Assembly (NCBI GenBank): GCA_018902385.1
Contig: JABSSW010000035.1
Location: forward strand, 1-64,000
Origin: Physcia stellaris
Lineage: Eukaryota; Ascomycota; Lecanoromycetes; Caliciales; Physciaceae
Length of the DNA: 64,000 nucleotides
Reading direction: 5' to 3'
Under the pieces are notes generated by a model. It was not told the DNA's origin. It was given only the letters and a program-made list of their open reading frames with translations, and searched no databases. Shown in pieces: positions 1-12,600 of this stretch (positions within the stretch are counted from its first letter, which is position 1; each line of letters begins with the position of its first letter). The translations under genes and the position numbers were made by a program.

Positions 1-3000
1 ACGAATTCGAACGATTTCGATTGACAATATGAATTTGTTGAATTTATCGTTGATCGAATTAATAAAATGATTGAAATTGATTTTTTTCGAAATCGTTCGA
101 ATTTCGATAATCGAATTGTTTGACGAAATGCGAATCGCATTTTCGAAAATTTCTGAATTTTTATTTTTACAATTTGTCAAACATCTTCGTAATATTTTTT
201 TTTTCGCGAACGTCGTTTCGACGATTCGTTGTTATTGCGTGATTTGAAAATTTTGTTGAAAATTTTGTTGATCAAATTGTATGATTGCAAAATTCAGAAA
301 TTTCACGATCATCATTTTTCATTTTTTAATATTCTAATGTCATTTCGACGTTCGATAAAATTTGACGACAATTTTTGAAAATGTTTTTGACACGATTCAA
401 TTTTTCATGCGATGTAAATTTTGACTGTAAATAACATCGAAAAAATAATAAAAATTGAATTGTTGAATAAAAATCGTGAAATCAAAAACAAATGAATGAA
501 AATTGAATTCGTGACGTCAAATGTTAATCGAAAATAGTTTCGATTAATGTTAACATGACGATTTTTTTTCGAAAACGACGACGATTCGCTGAAAAATCGA
601 ATTCGTTGACGACGATTTGAAATATTGAAATTAACGTTTTGAACGATTTTGAATTTGTCGTCGTGAAATGAATACGATGAAAATCGTTCATCACGTTGCG
701 AACATTATCGAATTTTTCGTTATCGACATAATATCACGTTCGATCATGAAATCAATTCGATCAATTGACACGATATTGAAAACGATTGTAATGATATCGA
801 AATTTCAAAATATCGTTCATTTCTCATTCGAAATTCTCGTTAACTATGACGAAATCGAAAAATTCGTTAATTTGATTTTCGAGAAAATCACGAAAATTTT
901 TGCGAAAAAATCAACAATGAAACACATCGTAAATTTGCATAATTTCTGATAATTCGAATCGATAAAAATTGTTTATACGTTTTAACATTTTGTACGATTT
1001 TAATTTTTTGTCATCAAATTTGTCAAATAATTTGATCGTTTTGATGTTTCGTCGATTCAAAAAAACGAAATTTTTTTTAACGTATTTCACGATTTTTCGA
1101 TGTTTGTTGATTTGAATTGTTATACGCTTTTGAATCATTTTTGCATGATTTCGTACGTAATTGAAAATATTTTGCATTGTGTCGATGATATTTTCTGTTT
1201 TGACGATCAAAAATCGCTTTTTCGTTGTAACATACGAGATAAAATTTGATGAAAAGTTCATGCGAAAATGAAAATTCTTATTGATGAAAAATGATGACAA
1301 TTTTGTTGTTGCAAATATCGCGTTGTTGTTTGCAAATTCGATTATGAACAATCAAATATTTTAATCGTTTTGCATGTAATTGCAATATTGTCGCAATTGT
1401 TTTTCGATATTTTGATTGATTTTTTCGATTTGTTCATCGATTTCTGAATGAAAAACGATAAAAAATTTACATTTGATGTCGAGAATTTTGCAAAATGTTT
1501 GTCAAACGAACGATATAAATTGAAATTTTCGATTTGACGTTATAAAAAAATAATTCATGCGTACGAAATACGTAATTGATAAATATTTTGATTATGATTT
1601 TCGCGTTTGTATTTTCGTCGTCGACGATGCAAAACACGTAATGACGTTTTTTGTTAAATTTGTCAATTATCGTGCAAATGACGTTATGATCGTAAACGTC
1701 GAACAATTCGATAATAAAATTCATAAATATGTCGATTCGACGTTGCAAAAAAATGATCAAAAAAATGAATAAATCATTTTTTCGATTTTTGAAAATTTTC
1801 GTACGTTGATATTTATAACAATTACGTACGTATCGACGAACGAATTTGCGCATATTAAATCAATAATAATCGCGACGTATAAAATTTTTCATACGATTGA
1901 AATTTGAATGTTTCGAAATCGAAAATTCGTGAATTTTTTTGAAAAAATCAACGAATAAAAAAACATCGACAAACATTCATAATCGATCATTTCGATATAA
2001 AATTTCGTTTTTTTCATTGCAATTTCGTAAATCGATTTCATTCATTGAAATGAAATTTTGTTCGATAATTTCACGATAAATCGTGCAATCATCGTCAATT
2101 TTGTTGACAATCAAAATTCGTTCGTAAATAAATTTGTCAAATTTTATCGCGTGAATTTCGAATCGCTTCGAAATAAACAATATTTGTTCTCGATATTGAT
2201 GTCGCTCGTCAATATCGTTTTTTGATCATGAATCAAACATACGAATCAAAACATTTGTTTTAACGTTTTGAATTTCGAATTGAAATTGAATGACAATATT
2301 GAATTTCGAAAAAGTTTTTTTTTTTTTTTTTGTTCAACGAGTTTGACGAAAAATTAATTTTTTTTGACGTCATGAAAATTTTCAAATTTTTGTAATCGAT
2401 GAAAATTTTGATCGATTTTTCAATGTTTTCAAATTCAAAACGTCGATATTTTAAACAACGAATAATGATCAGCAATTTTTTGTTATAAATTTCGTAATTG
2501 CATTCGATTGAAATCATGTTACGATTATAAAAAACAACAAAATGCAAAATTTTTTCGTCGTCGTATTGAAATAACATTTTCGCATTGACGTAATCAAAAA
2601 AATCGATTTTAAAATGATTTGTTTGATTCGATCGTAATGTCGTAATATGAAAATTTCAATCATCGTTTTTTTGAAAAAATTGAAAATTTTTCAATTTCAA
2701 CAATTCATTCGAAATTTTACGAATTTTTGATCATTCGAATAAAAATTTAATTTTTTTCGAAAAATCACGAATGAAACGTCGATAAAAATTGACGAAATTC
2801 ACGAAAATTTGCATTTTTTCAAATTTGTAAAACGTTTTCAATTGACAATGATTTTTATTTTTTGAATTTATGCGAAAATCATTCATCGATAATATGACGT
2901 TCAAAAATGTTTTTTTTTTGAAAAATTCGCATTTTCAATATTCATTTGTAATTCGATTTTTTTGAATTTTTTCAACATTTTACGAACGTGAACGATGTGC

Positions 3001-6000
3001 TTTTTTTGAATTTGTTGTAAATAAAAATATCATTTAAATAAATTTGACAAAAATCGTTCAAAAATTGAATAACAAATCGTTTATGTAATGTTGTCAACTC
3101 GCAAAATTCGTTGATCAATTCGAAAAATAATATTCGATATTTGTATGATTTCATGAAAATGACGAAAATGATGAATTTTTCATTTTTTTCATTCATTCGA
3201 AATTTGTTGAAAATCGATATAATATTCAATTTGATCAAATATTTGCAATTTTGCATTTTGATCAAAAATTTTTCGATCAAAAAAATGAAATATCGATTGC
3301 GTTTCGTGATGTGATTAAATCGTCGATAATTTCACACACAAACGTAATTGATCGTTTGATTTGATTGCAAATAAAACGAACGAAACGTATGTCGTTTGAT
3401 TGAATACGATAAAATTTTTTTGAAAATTATTTTTCAAATATTTTTGAATTTTTTGAAATTTGAATTCGAACAAAAAATATATTTTGTTTCGAAACAAAAA
3501 ATTGTTATCGTTTAAAAATTCGATTTTGTGATCGTAAAATTCGATACGAAAATAATTGATTAATTTTTTGAAAATCGAATATTTTTGACAAATGTTTGAA
3601 ATATTTGATATTTTTTTCATTATGCGTTCAAAAATCGATTTGATTTGTTCATGTTTCAAAATTTTTTTGATATGACGACAATTTTCAACGATTCAAAATT
3701 TGTTCGCAATGTTTTGAACGCGAAATCGATTTGATTGATCGTAATGAAAAAACATTGCATTTTTTGTTTTTTATTTTTGAAATCGACGAATAAACAAAAA
3801 AAAATTGCTTCAATCATCACGATATTCATCGAATCGTTTGAATTCAATTTCGATGATGAAAAAATTTCGAATTGTTGTTTTTTGATTTTTCAACGTTTGT
3901 TGCGTTGTTTTTTCAAATTTTTTTTTTGATGAATGTCGTTTTCGTAATTGTTGTGATATAATTTTTGAATTATTTGATTCGATGATTGACGATTCGTCAT
4001 TGTCATCGACGTTCGAATGAATTGAACATTCGAAACATTTCGAATCGAATACATTTGATTCATTTTCAATTGTAAAAAATAAAAATTTGATTTTGAAACG
4101 AAATAAAATGATATATCGAAATTTTATCATCGTTATATGTTTCGAATTGTTTTTTTGCGATAATAAAATATCACGACGTCAATTAAATACATTTTATCGA
4201 CGATTTGATTTGAAAATTTTCAAACGTCGAATTTGAACAATTTGATTGAATATATTGTCATGATGATTGCATTTAAACGATTTGAAAATCAATTTATCGT
4301 AAATCATGTTCAATATGATTTCATGTTTGTTTATTCACGATTTTTTTAAAATTATCGAATGATTATTCAAATTGATGATTAACAAAAAAACAATCAATTC
4401 GAAATGCAATTTTATCGTTAATTTAAAATATATGACATAAATTATTGATAAAATTTGACGATCGTCGAATTCAATCAATGATTTCGATTTCAATAAAAAT
4501 ACGAATTTCATGTTCAACATGTTGCATACAAATTGCGCGATTTCTTTATCAATAAATGCATAATCAATTGCATCAATGTTTATTAAAATTTTTAATTTAT
4601 GTTTATTATCGTTGAATGATAACGTACAATTGATGATTAAAAATCGTTTAATGAAAAAATCAAACAAATTATTATTGTGAATAATTTTTTTTAAAACATT
4701 TATCAATCGCGTTTTTGACGTGAATTGTTAATTTTTCGAATCAAAATCGTTCGATTCGACGATTAAATTTATGTAAAATATTTGCATTTTATGTCAATGA
4801 CGTTTTTGATGTTTGTGATTACGTTCGAACATTTTTTCAAACGTGATTCGAATTTTTCACATGTGAAACATTTGTTCGTGACGATCAATTTGTCGATCAT
4901 CGAATCACGAATTTTGATTTCAACGTTAAAATGAAAATGAACTGTAAATTTCACGAAAAAAAAATCGAAATGTGACAAATTTCGTAAAAAACATCGAAAT
5001 CGAAACGACAAAAATTGATTTGAATTAAAACAATTTAAAACGTTATTGACGTGACGCGATTTTTTTTTTTCGAAAATTCGATTGTCGATTGTATATTTGT
5101 TGCAAAATGATTCGAATTTCATCGAACGTGATAAAGTCACGTGAATATACATTCATCGTTTTTTTCAAATTTCAGAAAATTTTGTTCATCAATTTTTCGA
5201 TTTTGATGATTTCGTTATAATCAATTGAATTGTTAAAACGAAAAAAAATGAAATAAAAAAATTGAAAATTTTGAATATTCATAATCAATGTTCGAAATTG
5301 ATTACGCATATTGCGTTTGAAATCAAAATTTTCGTAAATAATATTCAAGAATTTCAACATCATATGTCAAATTTTGAAATGATTCATATCAATATCACGA
5401 ATCGATTGTATGTGATTATCGACATTATTTTCAATTTAATCAATCACAATAATGATTGCGATCATGTTCGTGTCGTAATAATCAACGTTGATCGTCATTT
5501 TATCGTATATTTTTGTTTTTTAAACACGTCAAATGAATTTTATTTCATCGATAAATTTAAAAAAATCTGAACGTGTTTTGAAACGTCGTTTGTTTTTTTG
5601 AAAAAAATTAATTACGTTGATTTCATCGTCGTTTTTTTCATCGTCGACGTCAAAATTTCGTGCACGATCGCGAATTTTGATTAGCAAAACGTCGTAATTT
5701 TTTTTCAAAAAAATGTAATTTTTTTGTTTGATTAGAAATAAATCACGTTGTTTTTCGTATTCGTTTTTCAAAACATTCAATTCTCGACGAATTTTATTTA
5801 ATTCGACATTCGTATTGATCAATTCGTCACGATCGACGCTGACAATATTGTACAAATTTTGATATTGAATCAAAACGTTCAAATAATTGTCACGATCGAT
5901 GCGTAATCGATCAAATTTTTAAAAAATCGACGATTTTATGATTGATTTATCATTTCAATTGATCGATAATGACAATATTCAAAAAATGAATGATTTTTTC

Positions 6001-6680
6001 ATTTTTTACTTTTATCATAACGCTTTTTTTTTTCAAAGAAATCGATCGTTGACATAAATCGACGACGTTTGAATTAATCAACGAAATTTTCGTCAAAAAA
6101 ATTGTCGTTAATTTCATACAACATACGATTCACGTTGACGCGTAACGTTTTGAAACGTTGTTTCATCGAAATAAAAAATTCGAAAAAAGTTGTTTCGTGA
6201 TGACTTCGAATCATAATTGAAAATGAAAAATTGAAAATGATAAAAAAAAAAAAATTAATCGAATCAATTTTCGTCTTTTATCGTCGAAAACTTCGTCGTT
6301 GTTTCGTCAAAAAAATTTTCAAATCGTTTGTTTGATCAACAAACTTTTCGTCGTTTGTTCGTCAAAAAAGTTTGATCGATTTGAAATTTTATTTTTGAAC
6401 GTTCGCGTATCTCGACGAGCGATAAAAATTGAAAATTTATTGTAATATCATGAATCGTGTTTGAATAAACGTATTATTGATTAATTAAACGAAAACAATA
6501 AATTTGCAAAAACAAATATGTACAAAATGATGAAATTGTAAACAATATGCGAACGTCAAATTTCAAATCACGCTAATTTCGTCAGAAAATTAGAACATAA
6601 TTCGATTTAAATTTATTTGTTCAATCATTTATCATATCGTTTATTTATTTGTCAAACTTATCTGTCAGACATGCTCGTAA
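1..6680 (-). mobile_element. Ty3/Gypsy LTR retrotransposon fossil, older copy, cut by left edge
   Basis: Read on the minus strand, recognisable parts follow Gypsy order: gag with a CCHC-like knuckle (about 5,880-4,770), a retropepsin-like segment (about 4,700-4,335), reverse transcriptase (about 4,130-2,970), RNase H (about 2,580-2,180) and integrase with its C-terminal part (about 1,900-910). Family identity comes from conserved strings such as YNREMIS-like and CNYEIY in RNase H and RHYV in integrase. A weak LTR-like sequence, distantly similar to the 210-bp LTRs of the neighbouring element, lies at about 6,440-6,680. The other end would be outside the window. The copy is broken, with dozens of breaks, and is more heavily mutated and so probably older than its neighbour. 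Confidence 0.8.
6440..6680 (-). repeat. Probable diverged 5' LTR of the left Gypsy fossil
   Basis: This stretch shares scattered words, in the same order, with the LTR at 15,430-15,639, including an ATGTA...GAAATT core and a final CTCGT-AC motif. It lies just upstream, in the minus direction, of the gag region, which is where a 5' LTR should be. The boundaries are approximate because both copies are heavily mutated. Confidence 0.4.
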
Positions 6681-7069
6681 CAAAATGATTGATTATTTCG
6701 ATAAATTTCGATGACGTTCACGAAAATTCTGAAATTTTTGCGAAAACGAATTTTGTCGACGACGAAAAATTCTGTTGAATAAACAATGTTTGTCGAGATT
6801 GAATAATTAATAATTGACAACGATGTTGATTTAAAACAGTTAATTACGATATTGTTCGAACAGTAATTTTTGTTGATGTATTGACAGAATAAATTGAATC
6901 AATTGTATTGATATAATCAAATAACTCAAACGCAATGCGAATGATTTGTGATGTGAAAACAATCAAAATAACTTAAATGAAAATAATGTGTCGTATTGAA
7001 ATTTGAAATAAAATGATGATAAACAAAACAAAAAAAAACGAATTGAAATTTTCAAAACTTGTTGAACAA

Positions 7070-8452
7070 ATTATTTGTTGATGAAAAAACAAATAAAATC
7101 GTTAAATTGAATTGTTCGAATCAAACAGAAATTCGATAATGAATTGATTTTCAAATATGTCGTCATTGAACAATGACAATGCGAATTTTCACGAAAAATC
7201 GAAATGTTCTGAATATTTGAAAGAAAAATCAATCGTTTTTGCTGAAAATTGTAAAAAAAATGAAAAATTTGATTGAAATTTTCATTTTCAACTAGATGTT
7301 TGTTGTTGATGATTGATTTCGATCGACACGTCGAATCGAACGAACAGCAAAATTTTCGACAACGACAACGAGAAAAATATTGATGAACAAATGATTTGCG
7401 TACAAAATGCAAAACTGTTCGAAAACTGATACGTTAAAAGACAAAAAATGTTGTCGTTTTGTTTACGTACAAATCATTGTTTGAATGATGCTATCAATTG
7501 TTATGCGTAAAATGTGAATTGATTGATGTAAAAATTATGAACGACAAAATGTCAATTTATGTACAATAATTGCGAGTCAATTGTTTGATCATCATTCATT
7601 TAATATGAAATGACGACAGAATTTTTGTCAAAAGTCAAACAAAATAATGTTGTCATATTTCATATCATTTAATTTGATTTTGTGTCATAACATTTAACAA
7701 ATCGAATGATTCGAAAAATGATTTCATAAACAAATCATTCATTTTTGCGATGTAAAATATGCTCATTATTCGCAATTTCGTTTAGAAAACATAATTGATC
7801 GTTTTTTAATAATATTAAAAATAACATGTATTCGTTGCGACATATTTGAAAACGTTTCAAAACGATTCGTTGAAATTTCTTTTTGTTGATATTATAATGT
7901 TTTAAAATTTTCGAAACAGTGAATTCGTTGCACACAATGTTTCAATCATCGAACAAATATATTATCATTTCATTCAAATATGTTCACGATCGATTCAGAA
8001 AAAAATTTTTCAATCTTTTGATCACGAAAACGTCGATTAAAAATTTTGAATCAAAACGTTCATGAAAAACGATATGTTGATCGTATTTTTTCAAATTTCG
8101 TCGAATTTTTTTGACAACGAAAATTTCACATTTTTCGATGTTTCGTATAATTTCGATAAACAAATTTCGATGAATATAATATTCAATGCGATTTTTGCAA
8201 ATTTCGTTGAAAAAAAAAAACATTGTTCACGACGATGAAATTTGCAACAACGAAAAAAATTGCGATCGAAACGATCACGATGTTTAATCGTTAAAACGTG
8301 TTGAAACATTGATTTGAACGATTTACGAACAATTCAGAAAAATGTGTGAATTATTGAAATCGAAAAAATCGATTTTATCGATGTTTTATGCAGAAATAAA
8401 AAAAAAATGCATTTCAGATTTTCGCGCGAACGCGAAAAAATGCAAATCGAAA
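7070..8452 (-). mobile_element. Tc1/mariner-like DNA transposon relic
   Basis: Minus-strand reading gives two recognisable transposase parts. Upstream (about 8,210-7,990) is a helix-turn-helix-like stretch with VKKIRRNLKKYDQH, matching the VRRIRRNLREYG pattern of fungal mariner transposases. Downstream (about 7,930-7,740) is a segment matching the first catalytic-aspartate block: LCFLNEIANNEHILHRK against the usual LVFLDESAANERTLHRK, with the catalytic D mutated to N. The remaining DDE part toward 7,070 is too degraded to assign firmly. The right terminus is placed at 8,452, next to a TA, because similarity to a second copy ends there. No left terminal repeat was found. The element is non-functional. 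Confidence 0.65.
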
Positions 8453-8458
8453 TATAAT
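8156..8458 (-). repeat. Transposon-end repeat, copy A (paired with 16,066-16,369)
   Basis: About 300 bp match the segment at 16,066-16,369 in the same orientation. Differences are dominated by G-to-A and C-to-T in this copy. In the last 27 bp the other copy is GC-rich while this one carries about nine G-to-A or C-to-T changes, all at GpG, ApG or CpC, with every CpG and CpA kept. The segment is the 5' end of the Tc1/mariner-like element, including the start of its transposase region. Confidence 0.75.
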
Positions 8459-8504
8459 TTCTGCATGAAACATCGATAAAATCGATTTTTTCGATTTCAA
8501 TAAT
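8350..8504. repeat. 155-bp quasi-palindrome at the transposon end
   Basis: Arms of 48 bp (8,350-8,397 and 8,457-8,504) are inverted copies with a single mismatch. They flank a 59-bp spacer that is itself partly self-complementary (GCATTT...CGCG against CGCG...AAATGC). The left arm lies inside the transposon and has a counterpart near 16,260-16,305. The right arm lies just outside the presumed TA-flanked terminus and has no counterpart at the second copy. It could be a fold-back rearrangement or a truncated head-to-head second insertion. Confidence 0.8.
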
Positions 8505-8812
8505 TTATCATCATCATCGATCAATTCGTGATATCATGATTACACATGTTCGAACATATTGTTAGAATCACACATTTGAAAATTGAGTCGTAACGATTGT
8601 TTTAATCGAATACAACAACATCAAAAACAAAAAACATGCGATAAAAAAACAAAACGAAAAAAGAATTTGAATGAATTGTTTTTGATCGTAAAGACTTTAA
8701 AACACGATGTTTAATCGAGTTTACGAAAAATCGAAACATACATCGATTTAAAGATTTCGAATTCGTGCTTTTTGATCTGAAATAAAAAAATGAATAAAAA
8801 AATCAATTGCGA
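8505..8812. other. AT-rich spacer without recognisable gene
   Basis: I see no reading frame, RNA gene or element end here. It separates the Tc1/mariner relic from the left LTR of the next element. A short TTCGAATTCGTG word near 8,757 recurs near 15,753, on the far side of the LTR element. Confidence 0.5.
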
Positions 8813-9022
8813 AATGTGAGATGCTATGCAGAGATATAATACTACTACATAACTACACGAGAATATCGAAATGAAAAGCAAATACATGAAATCTGCAAAA
8901 ACATATGTAGAAAATTTGATTTTTTGAATGCGTCAAGTCGAATCTCGACTCTAACATTCGATGTGATAAAATAAAAATGTTAATTCTGTCAAATGTTGAA
9001 TTCGATGTACGCTCGTCACATT
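8813..9022 (-). repeat. 3' LTR (210 bp) of the Gypsy fossil
   Basis: It begins AATGTGAGATGC and ends GCTCGTCACATT, giving 7-bp inverted termini. It is equal in length to the right copy and about 94% identical, and is preceded by GCGA. Confidence 0.9.
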
Positions 9023-9179
9023 ACTTTTCGTTTTTTCTCAGTTTCGTTTCGAAACGATCAATTGAATTCGTTTTTTTTTAATGATGAGCGCTTTGCGCGA
9101 TCTAGATGCGTTGTTGAATGACGTTGAATTGAATGATTGATGAAATGAAAAAATAAATTCGAAATGCTGTGAAATCGAT

Positions 9180-9680
9180 TTCGCTCGCGAAATCGATTCG
9201 TCAAACATCGTGAAAACATCAAATCGACTTACGATGAGATGAACAGTTTGATCATGTTAATAGAATCATCGTAACAATGTTTAACGTCTCGATATTTTCG
9301 CGTATGCGAGAGTTCGTGTGTACATTGCATGCGATAAAGCGTGAATGTAATGAATGTTCTGAAAAATAATCAATTCATACGTTTCGTAAAAAATAACTTC
9401 GACGAGCATTAATAAATAAGAAATTGTGAATTTGATTTAGCGCGTCAACAATTTTGAAAATTTTTGCAACATCAAATTGATATCACGAGACGAGCAATTT
9501 GAACAAATCGATAAAATTTTTATCATCATGATTAACGCGTTGATGTCATCGCATATACGACGTCTGATTCGTACATTGCATTCAACGAAATATGCATGTA
9601 CTAGATTTTCTGAAAAGCAAATATTTTGAACGAATTTTACAGATAGCTTCGCGTGTCATTAGTAAACAGTTGAAAATCTT
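9180..9680. repeat. Diverged tandem duplication of about 250 bp
   Basis: Two adjacent blocks (about 9,200-9,420 and 9,455-9,670) share an ordered series of words: a GCGTATGCGA / GCATATACGA pair, GTACATTGCAT, TTCTGAAAA, and a closing TTCG...CATTA. They lie between the 3' LTR and the integrase region, where many Gypsy elements carry 3' untranslated repeats. Divergence is high, so boundaries are approximate. Confidence 0.5.
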
Positions 9681-12600
9681 GTTGACGAACTCGTAAATGT
9701 TCAATTTTTCTGACAATTTGTTGTTTACTCATATCATTGCATGATATTTTACATTACTATTCATTGTTCAGTAAAATTTGACGACAATTTTTGAAAATGT
9801 TTTTGACACGATTCAACTTTTCATGCGACGTAAGTTCTGACAGTAAATAACGCGAAATAACATGAAAGCGAAAAATCGAAACAAAGATTTTCTGAATCAA
9901 TTTGACAGTGAATCGTAACGAATTCATGTTGACGTCTTTTGATCGATCACAAACGATGTTTACAATTTAATCATTTCGTAAAACAGATTTCGCTGTCTCT
10001 GAATTAGTTTCGTGAAAAGCATTCACGATGTTTTGAGCATTTTGAAATTCGTCATCGTCGACATAATATCAAATTCGATTATGAGAATTTCAGCTCGATC
10101 ATTTGCAACGATATTGAAGACGATGATAATGATATCGAGATTGCAATATATCATCGAGTTTTCATTCAAACATTTCGTTTGCGATAATTGATTTTGAAAA
10201 ATCGTTATGTTGTTTCTTCAGCGAGTCTCTAGAATCTTTTCTTAATAATCAAAAATGAAAAACTGAATGAATGTGCATATCGTTGAGCAATTTCAATTAT
10301 GAAATTCATCGATATATTAACTCATCGTTGACTAGAAATCGACAATGAAATCAACAGTTCGTGACGATCATCGTGTGAAAATTTCGATCGCTGACACTTG
10401 TGACAATTACGAATATAACGTTTGATGAGTAGTCTCATACTAAATCAATAATAATAGCGTTTAATGAGTTTCTCAATACGATTCATGCTCGAATGTGCAC
10501 AGAAAAATTGATCGTGAGCGTCACGAATTATTTTCATCATAAAATCTAGTTGATCGAATATTCATAAATTTTCGTTTTTAAAAAAAATTTCGTCTCGATC
10601 GAAGCAATTTTGCAAATTTACGTTTTCGTTGATGATATGTTCATCGATCAAAATTTGACGATGATTAGTACAGTTTTCGTTCTTTCGATTGATTTGCATG
10701 ACGCGTTCGTACAAATCGTTTTGAACGTCAATCGAACATAGTTGCAATCGAGAAAGTGACAACAAAACTTGTTTTCTATAAAATTCACGTTCGTCGTTTT
10801 CGACGAGACGAAATTCAGACATTTTAGTCAAAACATTCGCTTTGACGTTCTTGATTTCGAATTGATATTGAATTTTGATGTTGTAATTCGTCAAAGTCTC
10901 GACTCAACGTATTTGACGAGAAGTGAATTTTTTGTTTGTCATAAAGATTTCTAGATTTTTGTGATCGATGTAGATTTCAATTGATTCATCGATATTTTCG
11001 AATTCGAATTTTCAATGTTTCAGACATCGAATAATGATCAAAAGTTCTTTGTTATATATCTCGTAATTGCATTCGACAGAAATCATCTTTTTGTTGAAAA
11101 AAGCTATCGAATGAAAAATTTCGTCGTCGTCGTATTGAGATAGAATTTCATCTAGACATCAATTTGAAAAATCGATTTTCAGAATAGTTTTACGATTGCG
11201 ATCGTAATGTCGAAAAATTGAAATTTCGATTATTTGTTTTTTCAAAGTTTCGAATGTTTCGTTAGCGAAATCGATTCATTCGAAATCAATTTTCTTTTTG
11301 ATCATTCGAGTTAAAAGTTTGACGAATTTCGAAAACGTTTTGATGAAACGTCGATAAAAATTGCAAAAATTCACAAACGTTTGCATTTTTTTGATGCATG
11401 TTGAGCGAATTCAATTGACGATGTTTTGTATTTTTTTGAAATTCATGCGTAAATTTTTTGTCGATAACATGACTTCTAAAAATGAGATTTTTGTTTGAAA
11501 GAACTCGCACTTTTTGATATCGATTTGAAAATCAGTCTTTTTCAACTTTTGAAAAATTTGAGTGAAATGTCGCTCATGTTGCTTTCGAATTTTATTGTAA
11601 ATGAAAATATCATTCAAATACATTTGACAGAAATGATTAATGTATTCAAACAACAAATCATTCATGTAGTGCTGTCAACTGACTGAATCATTGATAAAAT
11701 CGAAAAACAACACATGATATTTGTAGATGTCTAGCGAACATATGAAAATAGTAAAATTTTCGCTTTGTGAATTCATTCGAAATTTATTGAAAATCGATAT
11801 AATATTCAATTTGAACAAGTATTTGCAATCGATAACTTTAGCAAAAATTTTTCAATTAGCGAAATAGAATAATTATTACGCTTGATTATGACGTTCAGCT
11901 TTCGATAATCGACACACAAACGAAATTGTTCGTTCGATTTGACGACGAATAAAATGAGTGAAATATAAAACGTCTTGTTTGAATTGATAAATTCTTTTTG
12001 AAAATTATCGTGTAAATATTTTTGAAAAATCTCGAGTTTTTTAGACGATAAAAAATAGATTCGATTTCGAGACAGTCGATTCGAACTCTTCGTCAACTCG
12101 ATTTTGTGATCGTAAAATCTATAAGAAAATAGTTTGTCGATTTCGTTCGAATTGAATACATTTTCGAATCGTTTAAAAAATTCAGAAATTTTACGTTCTA
12201 ACTTCTCGACGATTGTTTTCATGATTTTAAAAACTTTTTTGAGATTCAAATCAGAATCAGTTTCTATTTTAGTTAATTTTTCTTTGACGTTGTCAATAAT
12301 CTCGTTCAATTTCTTCATGATCAACGAGAATGTTTTGACTCTTTTTTTTTCTTCTTTAAATTCGACTAGCGATTGAAAAATCGTCGCGTCAATAAAAGCG
12401 ACATTCAACGATGTATCAGAATCGAGATTTTGTTCGTCATTTTTCATTTCGAAAATTGTAATTTTGAATCGTCGATTAGATCGACGCGTAGATTTTTGAC
12501 TATGTCGAGTTTTTTTATTGATGCGTTGATCAAAGTCGATCTTTGAATTTCGCGTATGATTTTCAATTTTCGTTTTTTTTTGAAAAATTTATTTGAAAAA

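Noticed and set aside
668-949. Plus-strand 93-residue open frame in the AT-rich block
   Set aside because: Low-complexity I/K/F/N composition, antisense to the integrase C-terminal region of the Gypsy fossil.
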